Below are positions 1 through 8,634 of a stretch of 64,000 nucleotides of DNA, piece after piece. The stretch lies in contig DEXV01000003.1 of the NCBI GenBank assembly GCA_002364325.1, positions 1,135,907 through 1,199,906 on the forward strand, in the 5' to 3' direction. Each line of letters starts with the position of its first letter. Positions within the stretch are counted from its first letter, which is position 1. Under the pieces are notes generated by a model. That model worked only from the letters and a program-made list of their open reading frames with translations, did no database searches and had not been told where the DNA came from. The stretch is from Gillisia sp. UBA3175 (GTDB lineage Bacteria; Bacteroidota; Bacteroidia; Flavobacteriales; Flavobacteriaceae). The position numbers were made by a program, and so were the translations under genes.

Positions 1-1
1 A

Positions 2-1510
2 GCATATAAATTAATCTCTCAACTTGAAGAAGGTTATTGGAAAACAATAAAGTTAGCAGAAATCAAAGATATTATACTTGCTGCCAGCGGACTATATCTT
101 GAAGCTGTAGTTAATACTTCTAGCGCAGCTCCTTCTCAAGAAGTAAGGGTAGATCTGGAGGCTATAAATAGAAGTAAAACTGAAGTTATTCTTTCTTCTA
201 TTAGCCTAACTCCAGGAAGTTCATCTTTACAACCAAATTTGACCTTGAAATTAAATGAAGACTGGAGCGATAAACTATCCTATACCATTCCAAGTGATGC
301 TCCATACACAAGTGCCTACTGGTTAAGTGAAGATGCTAAACTAGGCACTTACACTGTAAGGGATCAAAAATTAATTGGCCTACCGGAAACACCTAGAGCA
401 ACCAAAGCAATTTTTAATTTAAGAATATTCGGAGAAACTATTTCTTTTGAAAAAGTACTTCAGTATAAAAGCACTGATCCGGTAAAAGGTGAAATGTATC
501 AACCTTTTGAAATTGTTCCAGCTGTTTCAGCTTCCTTCAATGATAAAGTACTTATTTATACGAATGGTGCCGCAAAGAATATTCAACTTACAATAACTGC
601 TGAACAATCAAATGTAGAAGGAGAAGTTAGTTTGGCAACTTCAGATAAATGGAAGATCACTCCAGTTTCAACTAAATTCAGTATTAAAGAGATTGGTGGA
701 ACCGCAATTGTAAGCTTCAATATAACTCCACCCAAAGAGCAGAGCGAAGCAACACTTACTCCACAAATTAAGGTGAATGGAAAAGTCTATTCAGACGAAG
801 TATTTAGGATTGCATATGAACATATACCATTACAAACCTTAGTATTACCTGCGAGAACCAAATTATTAAAACTGGAAATTGAGAAAAAGGGGGAACAGAT
901 CGGTTTTATAGAAGGGGCTGGAGATGTAATTCCCGAAAGTTTAGAACAAATTGGATATAAGGTTACCAAAATAGATCCAAATACTATCACCGCAAGCTCC
1001 TTAGCTAGATTTGATGCGGTAGTTTTAGGAATAAGAGCTTATAACGTCCTGGAGATTTTAAAATTTAAACAACCAGAACTTCTTAAATATGTAGAAAATG
1101 GTGGAACCCTTATCTCTCAATACAACACAAATCGTGGACTTGTAATAGATAATCTTGCCCCATTTCAATTAGAGCTTTCTCGCGACCGTGTTACTGAAGA
1201 AGATGCAAAGGTTGAAATTCTAGATTCAACAATTTCAGTGCTGAATACTCCAAATAAGATTACTCAAAAAGATTTTGAGAATTGGGTACAAGAAAGAGGT
1301 TTATATTTCCCCGATAAATGGGCTCCAGAATTCACTCCAATTTTTGCAATGCATGATGAAAACGAAGCAGCGAGCAAAGGAAGTTTGCTGATTGCCAACT
1401 ACGGAAAGGGACATTATATCTACACAGGTTTAAGCTTCTTTAGACAATTTCCAGATGCTGTTCCTGGTGCTTATAGATTATTTGCTAACCTAATTTCAAT
1501 AGGTAAGTAA
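2..1510 (+). CDS. PIG-L (LmbE) family deacetylase, C-terminal part (5' truncated)
   Basis: The reading frame is open from base 2, so the gene starts before the window; 502 residues are visible. The visible part lacks the zinc-binding deacetylase domain, which in this long Bacteroidota family is N-terminal. It shows an Ig-like, NPCBM-associated type beta region (first ~300 residues) and then a Rossmann-like ThuA/GATase1-type region, with FDAVVLGIRAYN, GGTLISQYNTN and a closing GHYIYTGLSFFRQ segment. The family removes acetyl groups from N-acetylglucosamine-like sugars, and the long members are usually exported. The stop is followed at once by a 35-codon ORF and a symporter gene, which suggests uptake and use of a sugar derivative. 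The family call rests on the C-terminal half only. Confidence 0.75.
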   Translation, partial: AYKLISQLEEGYWKTIKLAEIKDIILAASGLYLEAVVNTSSAAPSQEVRVDLEAINRSKTEVILSSISLTPGSSSLQPNLTLKLNEDWSDKLSYTIPSDAPYTSAYWLSEDAKLGTYTVRDQKLIGLPETPRATKAIFNLRIFGETISFEKVLQYKSTDPVKGEMYQPFEIVPAVSASFNDKVLIYTNGAAKNIQLTITAEQSNVEGEVSLATSDKWKITPVSTKFSIKEIGGTAIVSFNITPPKEQSEATLTPQIKVNGKVYSDEVFRIAYEHIPLQTLVLPARTKLLKLEIEKKGEQIGFIEGAGDVIPESLEQIGYKVTKIDPNTITASSLARFDAVVLGIRAYNVLEILKFKQPELLKYVENGGTLISQYNTNRGLVIDNLAPFQLELSRDRVTEEDAKVEILDSTISVLNTPNKITQKDFENWVQERGLYFPDKWAPEFTPIFAMHDENEAASKGSLLIANYGKGHYIYTGLSFFRQFPDAVPGAYRLFANLISIGK

Positions 1511-1618
1511 ATGAATTTACCAAAGAAATATATTTGGAAAAGATCTTATACTCTGGTATTACTCGCTAATATTGGATACATTCTACTGTTCTATTATTTA
1601 ATGTACATATTCTCTTAA
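1511..1618 (+). CDS. small single-span membrane protein (35 aa)
   Basis: This short ORF begins with ATG directly after the TAA of the deacetylase gene and stops one base before the ATG of the symporter gene, so it fills the gap exactly. The protein begins MNLPKKYIWKR, a positively charged end, and continues with about 20 hydrophobic residues (LVLLANIGYILLFYYLMYIF). That is the pattern of one inner-membrane helix with a cytoplasmic N-terminus. The tight fit suggests translational coupling and a role with the neighbouring transporter, as small transporter-associated subunits have; this is inference. No homologue is recognised. Confidence 0.6.
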   Translation: MNLPKKYIWKRSYTLVLLANIGYILLFYYLMYIFS

Positions 1619-1619
1619 T

Positions 1620-3329
1620 ATGGAATTAATAGATTGGATAGTACTTATTGGAACCCTTGCCTTTATTGTGATCTATGGCGTTTATAAGACTAGAGGTAGC
1701 CATAGTGTTAAAGATTATATAGGCGGCGGAAAAGATTCCCAATGGTGGACCATAGGTCTTTCTGTAATGGCAACTCAGGCGAGTGCTATTACTTTCTTAT
1801 CTACCCCGGGACAAGCTTATCATGACGGGATGGGTTTTGTTCAGTTCTACTTTGGATTACCAATTGCCATGGTGATCATTTGTATGGTATTTATTCCGAT
1901 CTATCATCGTTTAAATGTATATACTGCATACGAGTTTCTGGAATCCAGATTCGATCTTAAAACCAGAACTCTAACTGCTCTCCTCTTTTTAGTTCAACGC
2001 GGCCTATCTGCCGGAATAACCATCTTTGCTCCTGCTATTATCTTATCCGCAGTTTTAGGATGGAACCTAACTACCCTGAATATTATTATTGGAGTATTGG
2101 TAATTGTTTATACAGTTTCCGGCGGAACTAAAGCAGTGAATGTTACCCAAAAACAGCAAATGGCGGTGATCTTTGCAGGAATGTTCGCTGCATTTTTTCT
2201 TATTATTCAATACTTGCCTGCAGATATCAGTTTTACCAATGCTCTAGACATTGCCGGAGCTAGTGGCAAGCTCGATATCTTAGACTTCTCTTTTGATCTG
2301 GATAATAGATATACCGTTTGGAGTGGTCTTATAGGAGGAAGTTTTTTAGCGCTCTCCTACTTCGGGACAGATCAAAGTCAGGTACAGCGATATCTCACCG
2401 GTAGATCTGTTCGTGAAATGCAATTAGGGCTCATTTTTAATGGAATCTTAAAAGTACCTATGCAGTTTTTCATTTTGTTAGTTGGGGTAATGGTATTCGT
2501 TTTTTATCAATTCAACCTAGCGCCACTAAATTTTAATCCTGCGGCACAAGAAGCAGTATTATCGTCGGAATATGCAGGAGACTATCAGGAATTGATGGTT
2601 AAGAATGAAGAGATCCAGGAGGAAAGAAAAGCAATCAGTATTAGATATGGAAACAGTTTAGAGAACTCAACTCAAAATGAACAAGCAATTTATAAAGGCG
2701 AAATTTTACAACTTAACACTCGAGAAGAAGCAAATCGAGAACAAGCTAAAAAACTAATTACTAATGTGAGTGAAGACATAGAAACCAACGACAAGGATTA
2801 TGTCTTTATTCACTTTATTCTGAATAATTTACCTCGAGGTTTAATCGGACTTTTATTGGCCGTTATTTTATCTGCCGCAATGTCCTCCACCGCTTCTGAG
2901 CTGAATGCGCTTGCCTCCACCACAACCATCGATCTTTACAAAAGAAATGTTTCAGAAGAAAAAAGTGATGAGCATTACGTTAAAATGTCCAAATGGTTTA
3001 CTCTAGTTTGGGGAGTATTGGCGATACTTTTTGCGAGTTTTGCCAGTTTATTCGATAATCTTATTCAGTTAGTAAATATCATTGGATCCATATTTTATGG
3101 AAATGTACTCGGGATTTTTCTTTTAGCTTTCTTTATAAAACACGTAAATAGCAACGCCGTTTTTATTGCGGCACTAATCACGCAAGCCTTGGTGATCTGG
3201 ATCTATTATTTAGAAGTATTACCATATCTCTGGCTAAACTTGGTGGGCTGTGCGCTTGTAATGATTTTAGCTCTCATACTACAAAGCCTTATTTATTCTC
3301 CAGATAAAATTACAAATGGAAACAACTAA
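1620..3329 (+). CDS. sodium:solute symporter (SSS/SLC5 family)
   Basis: A 569-residue inner-membrane transporter with about 13 hydrophobic segments. Family motifs include SVMATQASAITFLSTPGQAY near residue 50, SGGTKAVNVTQKQQ near 170, SYFGTDQSQVQRYL near 245 and SAAMSSTASELNALAS near 425, the last two lining the sodium and substrate sites in this fold. A charged hydrophilic stretch of about 80 residues (roughly 315-395) interrupts the helices and probably forms a cytoplasmic loop or coiled coil; this is longer than in classical members. The substrate cannot be read from sequence. The deacetylase upstream and the Gfo/Idh oxidoreductase downstream (14-bp overlap) suggest a sugar or sugar acid. 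Confidence 0.9.
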   Translation: MELIDWIVLIGTLAFIVIYGVYKTRGSHSVKDYIGGGKDSQWWTIGLSVMATQASAITFLSTPGQAYHDGMGFVQFYFGLPIAMVIICMVFIPIYHRLNVYTAYEFLESRFDLKTRTLTALLFLVQRGLSAGITIFAPAIILSAVLGWNLTTLNIIIGVLVIVYTVSGGTKAVNVTQKQQMAVIFAGMFAAFFLIIQYLPADISFTNALDIAGASGKLDILDFSFDLDNRYTVWSGLIGGSFLALSYFGTDQSQVQRYLTGRSVREMQLGLIFNGILKVPMQFFILLVGVMVFVFYQFNLAPLNFNPAAQEAVLSSEYAGDYQELMVKNEEIQEERKAISIRYGNSLENSTQNEQAIYKGEILQLNTREEANREQAKKLITNVSEDIETNDKDYVFIHFILNNLPRGLIGLLLAVILSAAMSSTASELNALASTTTIDLYKRNVSEEKSDEHYVKMSKWFTLVWGVLAILFASFASLFDNLIQLVNIIGSIFYGNVLGIFLLAFFIKHVNSNAVFIAALITQALVIWIYYLEVLPYLWLNLVGCALVMILALILQSLIYSPDKITNGNN

Positions 3330-4293
3330 AACTTACAATTGGGGCATCTTAGGAGCTGGAAAAATTGCCGCAAAATTTGTAGATGATCTTCATAAAGTTC
3401 CCGGCGCAAAGGTATATGCAGTTGCCAGCAGATCTTTAGATAGGGCTGCAGAATTTGCTAATACAAACAATGTATCAAAGGCTTACGGTAGCTATTTGGA
3501 ATTAGTACATGATAAAGAAATAGATATCATTTATATCGCAACTCCTCATGTTTTTCATTTTGATCATACTATGCTCGCCTTAGAGCATAAAAAGGCGGTT
3601 CTATGTGAAAAGCCTTTTGCAATGAATCGAGAGCAAGTTGTAGAGATGATAGCCAAAGCCAAGAAAGAGAATGTATTTTTAATGGAAGCATTGTGGACCT
3701 ATTTTCTACCGCATTATCAATATGTTCTAAAATTAATAGCAACTAAAAAGTATGGAAAATTAAAAGAGCTAAAGGCAGATTTTGGTTTTGAAGCTCCGTA
3801 TAATAGAGAAAAAAGAATTTTCAATAAGGAACTTGGTGGTGGAAGCTTATTGGATGTTGGTATTTACCCTGTATTCGCCGCTTTAACTACTTTAGGAATT
3901 CCAGATAAGATAACTGCGCATGCACAAATCGGGGAAACTGGAGTAGATGAAAATTGCGATATTCAATTTAATTATAAAGATGGAGCAATTGCTAATCTTA
4001 AAAGTTCAATTAAGGAAACTACACCAACCGAAGCTATTTTAAAATTTGAAGATGCTGTGATCACAATTAATAGCAGATTCCATCAACCTTCAAGCATCAC
4101 TATTAAAACTGAAAAAAGGGAGGAAACTATAAATTTTGAAGTAGATACCCATGGGTACAACTTTGAAGTTATACATGTACAAGAAATGCTAAGTGAAAAT
4201 AGAACTGAAAGTAATATAATGAGCTTTGAAAAAAGCCTGGAACTAATAGATCTTTTAGATACAATTCGAAAAAGGATCGGATTAGAATATTAA
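3316..4293 (+). CDS. Gfo/Idh/MocA family NAD(P)-dependent oxidoreductase
   Basis: A 325-residue soluble dehydrogenase. The N-terminal Rossmann fold has GAGKIAAKF near residue 11; YIATPHVFHF and the EKPFAMN motif follow (Lys of EKP is the usual catalytic or cofactor-contacting residue). The C-terminal alpha/beta domain has LGGGSLLDVGIYPV near residue 175. Members oxidise or reduce sugars, inositols or dihydrodiols; trans-dihydrodiol dehydrogenase-like proteins are the nearest type by eye. The start overlaps the symporter gene by 14 bp, so the two are probably translationally coupled. The exact substrate is unknown. A bidirectional hairpin ends the operon. Confidence 0.88.
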   Translation: METTKTYNWGILGAGKIAAKFVDDLHKVPGAKVYAVASRSLDRAAEFANTNNVSKAYGSYLELVHDKEIDIIYIATPHVFHFDHTMLALEHKKAVLCEKPFAMNREQVVEMIAKAKKENVFLMEALWTYFLPHYQYVLKLIATKKYGKLKELKADFGFEAPYNREKRIFNKELGGGSLLDVGIYPVFAALTTLGIPDKITAHAQIGETGVDENCDIQFNYKDGAIANLKSSIKETTPTEAILKFEDAVITINSRFHQPSSITIKTEKREETINFEVDTHGYNFEVIHVQEMLSENRTESNIMSFEKSLELIDLLDTIRKRIGLEY

Positions 4294-4311
4294 AAAAAAA
4301 TCTTAAAAATA

Positions 4312-4343
4312 TAAAAGCCCACTTTTAAAGCGGGCTTTTTTTT
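4312..4343. terminator. bidirectional rho-independent terminator
   Basis: The arms AAAAGCCC and GGGCTTTT enclose a short A/T-rich loop and are flanked by an A-run on the left and a T-run on the right. It lies between the convergent oxidoreductase and DUF2911 genes and can serve both. Confidence 0.8.
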
Positions 4344-4358
4344 ATAATAGAAGGAGAT

Positions 4359-5201
4359 TTATAGTGCTCCCCATTCTTTTAATGATGCTTTATTCATCTT
4401 CACATAATCCATATTCTTAGCTTGTTCTGCTAAAGCCATAGATTTTTGTGCACTGGCAATAGCTTCTTTTTTCATACCTAATTCAGCTTCGATCAAAGAT
4501 CTTTTTCTCCACATCCAGAATGCCTTCTCTTCCATAGAGGTAGCCTTCATAATCCATTCATGAGCTTTTTTGAGATCCTTACCACTTTCTTGGTAATAAC
4601 TTGCGGCTGCATAAAAATCTGCAGCACCAGGACCCTTCATCACTTTTTCTATACTTGCTGAAGTCTTAGCATCTGTAGGAACTTTAAATGCTAAAGTTGC
4701 TAACGTTTTATCCCACATAAAATCTAGATCTGCTCCATCATTTTTAAGGTTATTAACGAATATGCCGAAAGATTCATTTGCAATTTCCGTTTTTCTAACT
4801 TTTGCCATTGCTTTCAAAGCAACCTTAGAATCTGACCATTCCTCAGGAGTACCCCAGTTAGAAGAATCTGAATAGAACATAACTTCCCACGAATCTTTAT
4901 TTGGAACAGTATAGATTGCGTAAGTTCCTTTTGCTAATTTCTTTCCATCAATTTCCACATCATCACTAAAAGTGATCTTTGTATTATTATTTGCACCAGT
5001 ACGCCAAACTTCACCAAAGGGCACTAACTCTCCAAAGATCTCACGACCTCTCGTTGCAGGACGAGAATATTCTAAAGTAACATCTGTAAGACCTACTTTC
5101 TGTTCAACTTTTGCTGAAGGACTAGGCTGTGGTGCTTCAATTTGTGCAGAAGTGTTTAATGCAAATAAGCCTGCACACATAAATAGTAAAACTTTTTTCA
5201 T
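4359..5201 (-). CDS. DUF2911 domain protein, exported
   Basis: A 280-residue protein with a type I signal peptide (MKKVLLFMCAGLFALNTSAQ, cut after the AQ). The DUF2911 domain covers about residues 30-170, with VTLEYSRPATRGREIFG, VPFGEVWRTGANNNT and the KGTYAIYTVP segment typical of this Bacteroidota family. Residues 190-280 are helical and resemble tetratricopeptide-like repeats (YYQESGKDLKKAHEWIMKA and a following pair). The function is unknown; family members are periplasmic or outer-membrane associated. It stands alone between two terminator/promoter regions, so it is probably monocistronic. Confidence 0.85.
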   Translation of the reverse strand: MKKVLLFMCAGLFALNTSAQIEAPQPSPSAKVEQKVGLTDVTLEYSRPATRGREIFGELVPFGEVWRTGANNNTKITFSDDVEIDGKKLAKGTYAIYTVPNKDSWEVMFYSDSSNWGTPEEWSDSKVALKAMAKVRKTEIANESFGIFVNNLKNDGADLDFMWDKTLATLAFKVPTDAKTSASIEKVMKGPGAADFYAAASYYQESGKDLKKAHEWIMKATSMEEKAFWMWRKRSLIEAELGMKKEAIASAQKSMALAEQAKNMDYVKMNKASLKEWGAL

Positions 5202-5224
5202 AATTTTTAGCTTGTTGATTTTTT

Positions 5225-5232
5225 CAAAGATA
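5225..5232 (-). promoter_or_regulatory. candidate -7 promoter box for the DUF2911 gene
   Basis: The minus strand reads TATCTTTG, a full match to the Bacteroidota -7 consensus TAnnTTTG, 24 bases before the start codon. No clear -33 TTTG is present at the normal spacing. Confidence 0.45.
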
Positions 5233-5348
5233 CATAATCCCTAGTATAATCGTTAACTTACAACTTCAATAAAAATTACATTTTGTTTAACTTAACATAT
5301 TTTATATTAAACAAAACTTAGTCTACTTTTATCCTGAAATTAAATTAA

Positions 5349-5858
5349 ATGAAAATATACACAAAACACAGCAAACAGATCTTACCTATAAGCTTAGAAA
5401 AAGCATGGGAATTCCTATCAGATCCACAGAATTTGAAAGTGATAACTCCAGACTATATGGGATTTAATATACTTTCTGGAGCAGACAGACCTATGTTTCC
5501 AGGTCAAATAATCCAATATATAGTTACTCCTATTGCCGGAATTAAAACAACATGGGTAACGGAGATCACACACGTAAAACATTTGGAATATTTTGTAGAC
5601 GAACAACGCTTTGGTCCATACGCTCTCTGGCATCATAAACATTTTATTAGGGAGATCGAAGGCGGTGTAGAAATGGAGGATATTATCGATTACAAACTTC
5701 CGCTAGGATTTCTAGGCGAATTGGTGCAACCTTTTCTGGTAGCTCCAAAATTGGAGGAGATTTTTGATTATAGAGCAAAAAAATTAACCGAATTATTTGG
5801 TGAATATAAAAAGGCAAATCCTGCGGAAGGAGTTTTAAAGCAAGACATTTTAAACTAA
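5349..5858 (+). CDS. SRPBCC family protein
   Basis: A 169-residue soluble protein of the START/Bet v1-like (SRPBCC) fold, beginning with the typical QILPISLEKAWEFLSDPQNL helix-turn that opens the ligand cavity. WVTEITHVKHLEYFVDEQRFGP and ALWHHKHF follow. Members bind hydrophobic ligands; older annotations call this type a cell-division inhibitor-like protein. It is 15 bp upstream of an SDR gene that in turn overlaps a photolyase gene. The same trio is common in Bacteroidota and in light-stress operons of other phyla, which suggests a role in the photo-oxidative response. The ligand is unknown. Confidence 0.85.
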   Translation: MKIYTKHSKQILPISLEKAWEFLSDPQNLKVITPDYMGFNILSGADRPMFPGQIIQYIVTPIAGIKTTWVTEITHVKHLEYFVDEQRFGPYALWHHKHFIREIEGGVEMEDIIDYKLPLGFLGELVQPFLVAPKLEEIFDYRAKKLTELFGEYKKANPAEGVLKQDILN

Positions 5859-5873
5859 TTAGTATCTAAACTT

Positions 5874-6572
5874 ATGAAAAAGAATATTCTATTTATTGGA
5901 GGTTCCTACGGAATTGGACTAGCAAGCGCTAAATTATTGGCATCTGAAAACAACTTGTTTATTGCTTCCAGAACTAAAGAAAGTTTAGATGAAATAAATT
6001 GTACTCATTTAAAATTTGATGCCTCCAAAGATGATGTAAAGAATCTTGAACTCCCAGAAACTATTGATGGTTTGGTATATTTTCCGGGTAGCATTAATCT
6101 GAAACCTTTCAAAATGCTTTCTCCTGAAGCATTCGAAGAGGAAATGAATCTGAATTTCTTTTCCCTAGTGCGAGTAGTTCATAGTTTACTTCCAAGATTA
6201 AAAAAATCTGAACAAGCAAGTTTAGTGTTTTTTAGTACCGTGGCAGTTAAAGTGGGAATGCCCTTTCATACGAGTATCGCAGCGGCCAAGGGAGCAATTG
6301 AAGGATTTGCAAAATCCTTGGCTGCAGAATATGCCCCAAGTTTTCGAGTTAATGTAATTGCGCCTTCTCTAACCAATACAAAACTCTCTGAAAAATTGCT
6401 TTCTAATGAAGCTAAAGTAGAAAAAATGGGAGAACGTCATCCTTTAAAAAGAGTTGGAGAACCAGAAGATATTGCTAATGTTGTTCAATTCTTATTATCG
6501 GAAAAAAGCACTTGGGTTACCGGTCAAGTTATGGGGATAGATGGAGGATTATCTACACTAAATGTAAATTAA
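5874..6572 (+). CDS. short-chain dehydrogenase/reductase (SDR)
   Basis: A 232-residue classical SDR. The cofactor motif is GGSYGIGLASA near residue 9. The usual catalytic Ser is in FFSTVAVKVG near residue 120. The classical YxxxK is altered: the region reads HTSIAAAKGAIEGFAKSLA, with His-Thr-Ser where Tyr is expected, while the Lys is kept. PLKRVGEPEDIANVVQFLLS and VTGQVMGIDGG close the fold. The missing tyrosine means that classical SDR chemistry is doubtful or altered. It shares the base sequence TAATG with the next gene, so it is translationally coupled to the photolyase. Confidence 0.85.
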   Translation: MKKNILFIGGSYGIGLASAKLLASENNLFIASRTKESLDEINCTHLKFDASKDDVKNLELPETIDGLVYFPGSINLKPFKMLSPEAFEEEMNLNFFSLVRVVHSLLPRLKKSEQASLVFFSTVAVKVGMPFHTSIAAAKGAIEGFAKSLAAEYAPSFRVNVIAPSLTNTKLSEKLLSNEAKVEKMGERHPLKRVGEPEDIANVVQFLLSEKSTWVTGQVMGIDGGLSTLNVN

Positions 6573-7876
6573 TGAGTGATAAAATTTCTATATTTTGGTT
6601 TCGAAGAGATCTTAGATTAGATGACAATGTAGGGTTTCTAGAGGCGTTAAAAGGGGATTATCCTGTAATGCCGATCTTTATATTCGATACTGAAATTCTG
6701 GAAAATTTGCCTAAAGATGATGCCAGGGTTACATTTATTCATGAAACTCTTCAAAAGCTTCGGAATGAACTTCAGGAAAATAGCAGTTCTATTGGTATCT
6801 ATCATGGAACACCAATTGAGATCTTCAAAATACTTTTCCAAAATTATAATATTCAGAAAATATATACCAATAGGGATTATGAACCTTATGCTAAAGAGAG
6901 AGATAGTGAGATAGCGGAATTAGCCAATTCACATGATGCTGAATTCTTAACTTTTAAAGATCAAGTGATCTTTGAGAAGGATGAAGTAATTAAAAGCAAT
7001 GGTGATCCCTATGTGGTATATACGCCATATATGAAGTTATGGAAACAAGAGTTTAGGAAGCTAAATTTTGAGGTGGCTTATACCAACCAGTTTCTAAATA
7101 ATTTAGTTGAAAATTCGAGGCTTCCCAATTTAAGTTTATCCGATATTGGATTTAAGAAATCGGCGATTACAGTTCCAGATTATGAGGTTACTCCTGCTTT
7201 AATTCGGGAATATGAAGCTAAACGAAATTATCCAGCTAAGGATGCGACTTCTCACCTAGGGCCGCATCTAAGATTTGGAACAGTTGGAATTCGAAAAATG
7301 ATTAAAAAGGCTATTTCAGAAAAAAATGAAGTTTTTTGGCAGGAATTGATCTGGAGAGAATTTTTTATGCAGATTCTCGATCATTTTCCCGAAACCACAA
7401 CCAATGCCTTCAAAAAAAAATACGATCGGATAGCATGGAGAAATAACGAGCAAGAATTTGAAAAATGGAAAACCGGAACTACGGGTTATCCAATGGTGGA
7501 TGCGGGAATGCGCCAACTAAATGAATCTGGCTTTATGCATAACCGCGTTAGAATGTTGGTTGGTAGTTTTTTATGCAAGCATCTGCTAATAGACTGGCGC
7601 TGGGGCGAAGCCTATTTCGCCGAAAAATTATTGGATTATGAAATGTCTTCCAACGTTGGAAATTGGCAATGGATCGCTGGAAGTGGTGTAGATGCGGCTC
7701 CTTATTTTAGAATCTTTAATCCCACCACCCAAATAAATGATTACGATAAAGAGCTTGAATACATCAACAAATGGATTCCTGAGTATGATACAGCTAGTTA
7801 TCCTGATAAAATGGTAGATCATAAGCAAGCTAGAGAACGTGCCTTAGAAGTGTATAAAAAGGCAGTTTCTCAATAA
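6572..7876 (+). CDS. phrB: deoxyribodipyrimidine photolyase (class I cryptochrome/photolyase family)
   Basis: A 434-residue flavoprotein that repairs UV-induced pyrimidine dimers using blue light. The start at 6572 overlaps the SDR stop by one base (TAATG) and gives the canonical beginning MSDKISIFWFRRDLRLDDN; an in-frame upstream ATG at 6512 would add 20 residues read out of frame through the SDR gene and is less likely. The FAD-binding C-terminal half shows SHLGPHLRFGTV, FWQELIWREFF, GYPMVDAGMRQL and NVGNWQWIAGSGVDAAPYF, with the tryptophans of the electron-transfer chain. The ending HKQARERALEVYK is also typical. CPD versus (6-4) activity is not certain; class I CPD repair is most likely. 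Confidence 0.93.
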   Translation: MSDKISIFWFRRDLRLDDNVGFLEALKGDYPVMPIFIFDTEILENLPKDDARVTFIHETLQKLRNELQENSSSIGIYHGTPIEIFKILFQNYNIQKIYTNRDYEPYAKERDSEIAELANSHDAEFLTFKDQVIFEKDEVIKSNGDPYVVYTPYMKLWKQEFRKLNFEVAYTNQFLNNLVENSRLPNLSLSDIGFKKSAITVPDYEVTPALIREYEAKRNYPAKDATSHLGPHLRFGTVGIRKMIKKAISEKNEVFWQELIWREFFMQILDHFPETTTNAFKKKYDRIAWRNNEQEFEKWKTGTTGYPMVDAGMRQLNESGFMHNRVRMLVGSFLCKHLLIDWRWGEAYFAEKLLDYEMSSNVGNWQWIAGSGVDAAPYFRIFNPTTQINDYDKELEYINKWIPEYDTASYPDKMVDHKQARERALEVYKKAVSQ

Positions 7877-7882
7877 TTATAT

Positions 7883-8629
7883 TTATTTGAAAAGCTTCCT
7901 TGCTTTTTCAAGATCTTCAGGAGTGTCTATTCCAATTCCTTTAAAATTGGTTTCCACCATTTTAATATTCTTTCCGTATTCCAGATATCTAATACATTCA
8001 ATTCTTTCCGTAGCTTCCAATTCCAGCATCGGCAAGCTGTAAAAATCCATTAAAGCCTCTTTTCTAAATGCGTAAACGCCAATATGTTTAAAATAGGTAA
8101 CTCCCGAAGTAGTTTCTCTAGGATAAGGCAGCGGGAATCTTGAAAAATAAAGGGCAAGATTATCCTTGTTGGTAATTACTTTCACATTATTTGGATTAGA
8201 GATCTCGTCACTATCCATCATTGGAGTTTTTAAGGAAGCCAGATCGATTGTTTTTTCAGGATCGTTTCTAAAAACCTCTAATAATTTGCTCAGGCTTTCT
8301 TCATCTATTAACGGTTCATCCCCTTGAACATTCACCACAATATCCACATCCATATTAATAACCGCTTCAGCAATTCTATCGCTTCCGCATTCATGTTCCT
8401 TTGTGCTCATAATGCTTTTACCATTATTCGCCAGGATCTCATTATGGATTATATCACTATCTGTCACCACATAAACTTCATCGAACAACTTGGTGTTTAG
8501 CGCAGCTTCATAAGTTCTTAATATCACTGTTTTGCCATTAAGATCCTGCATCAGTTTTCCGGGGAATCTGGTTGCTTCAAAACGGGCTGGTATCATTGCT
8601 ATAATTCGTAAAGGTTTGATTGTGCTCAT
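7883..8629 (-). CDS. kdsB: 3-deoxy-manno-octulosonate cytidylyltransferase
   Basis: A 248-residue cytoplasmic enzyme that activates Kdo as CMP-Kdo for the inner core of lipopolysaccharide. The N-terminal nucleotide-binding motif is [13 protein letters not shown] near residue 13. [11 protein letters not shown] near residue 98 holds the metal-binding Asp, and [12 protein letters not shown] and [15 protein letters not shown] are the usual substrate-site segments. Length is normal for the family. It starts 5 bp after the helicase gene on the same strand and is probably co-transcribed. Its stop is only 6 bp from the photolyase stop and no terminator is visible in the gap. Confidence 0.96.
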   Translation of the reverse strand: MSTIKPLRIIAMIPARFEATRFPGKLMQDLNGKTVILRTYEAALNTKLFDEVYVVTDSDIIHNEILANNGKSIMSTKEHECGSDRIAEAVINMDVDIVVNVQGDEPLIDEESLSKLLEVFRNDPEKTIDLASLKTPMMDSDEISNPNNVKVITNKDNLALYFSRFPLPYPRETTSGVTYFKHIGVYAFRKEALMDFYSLPMLELEATERIECIRYLEYGKNIKMVETNFKGIGIDTPEDLEKARKLFK

Positions 8630-8634
8630 AAATA

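Noticed and set aside
787..990. Minus-strand frame inside the deacetylase gene
   Set aside because: A shadow of the real gene; no start context, odd composition, no domain.
6512..6571. Longer photolyase start at 6512
   Set aside because: It would read the end of the SDR gene in another frame. The TAATG start at 6572 gives the canonical N-terminus.
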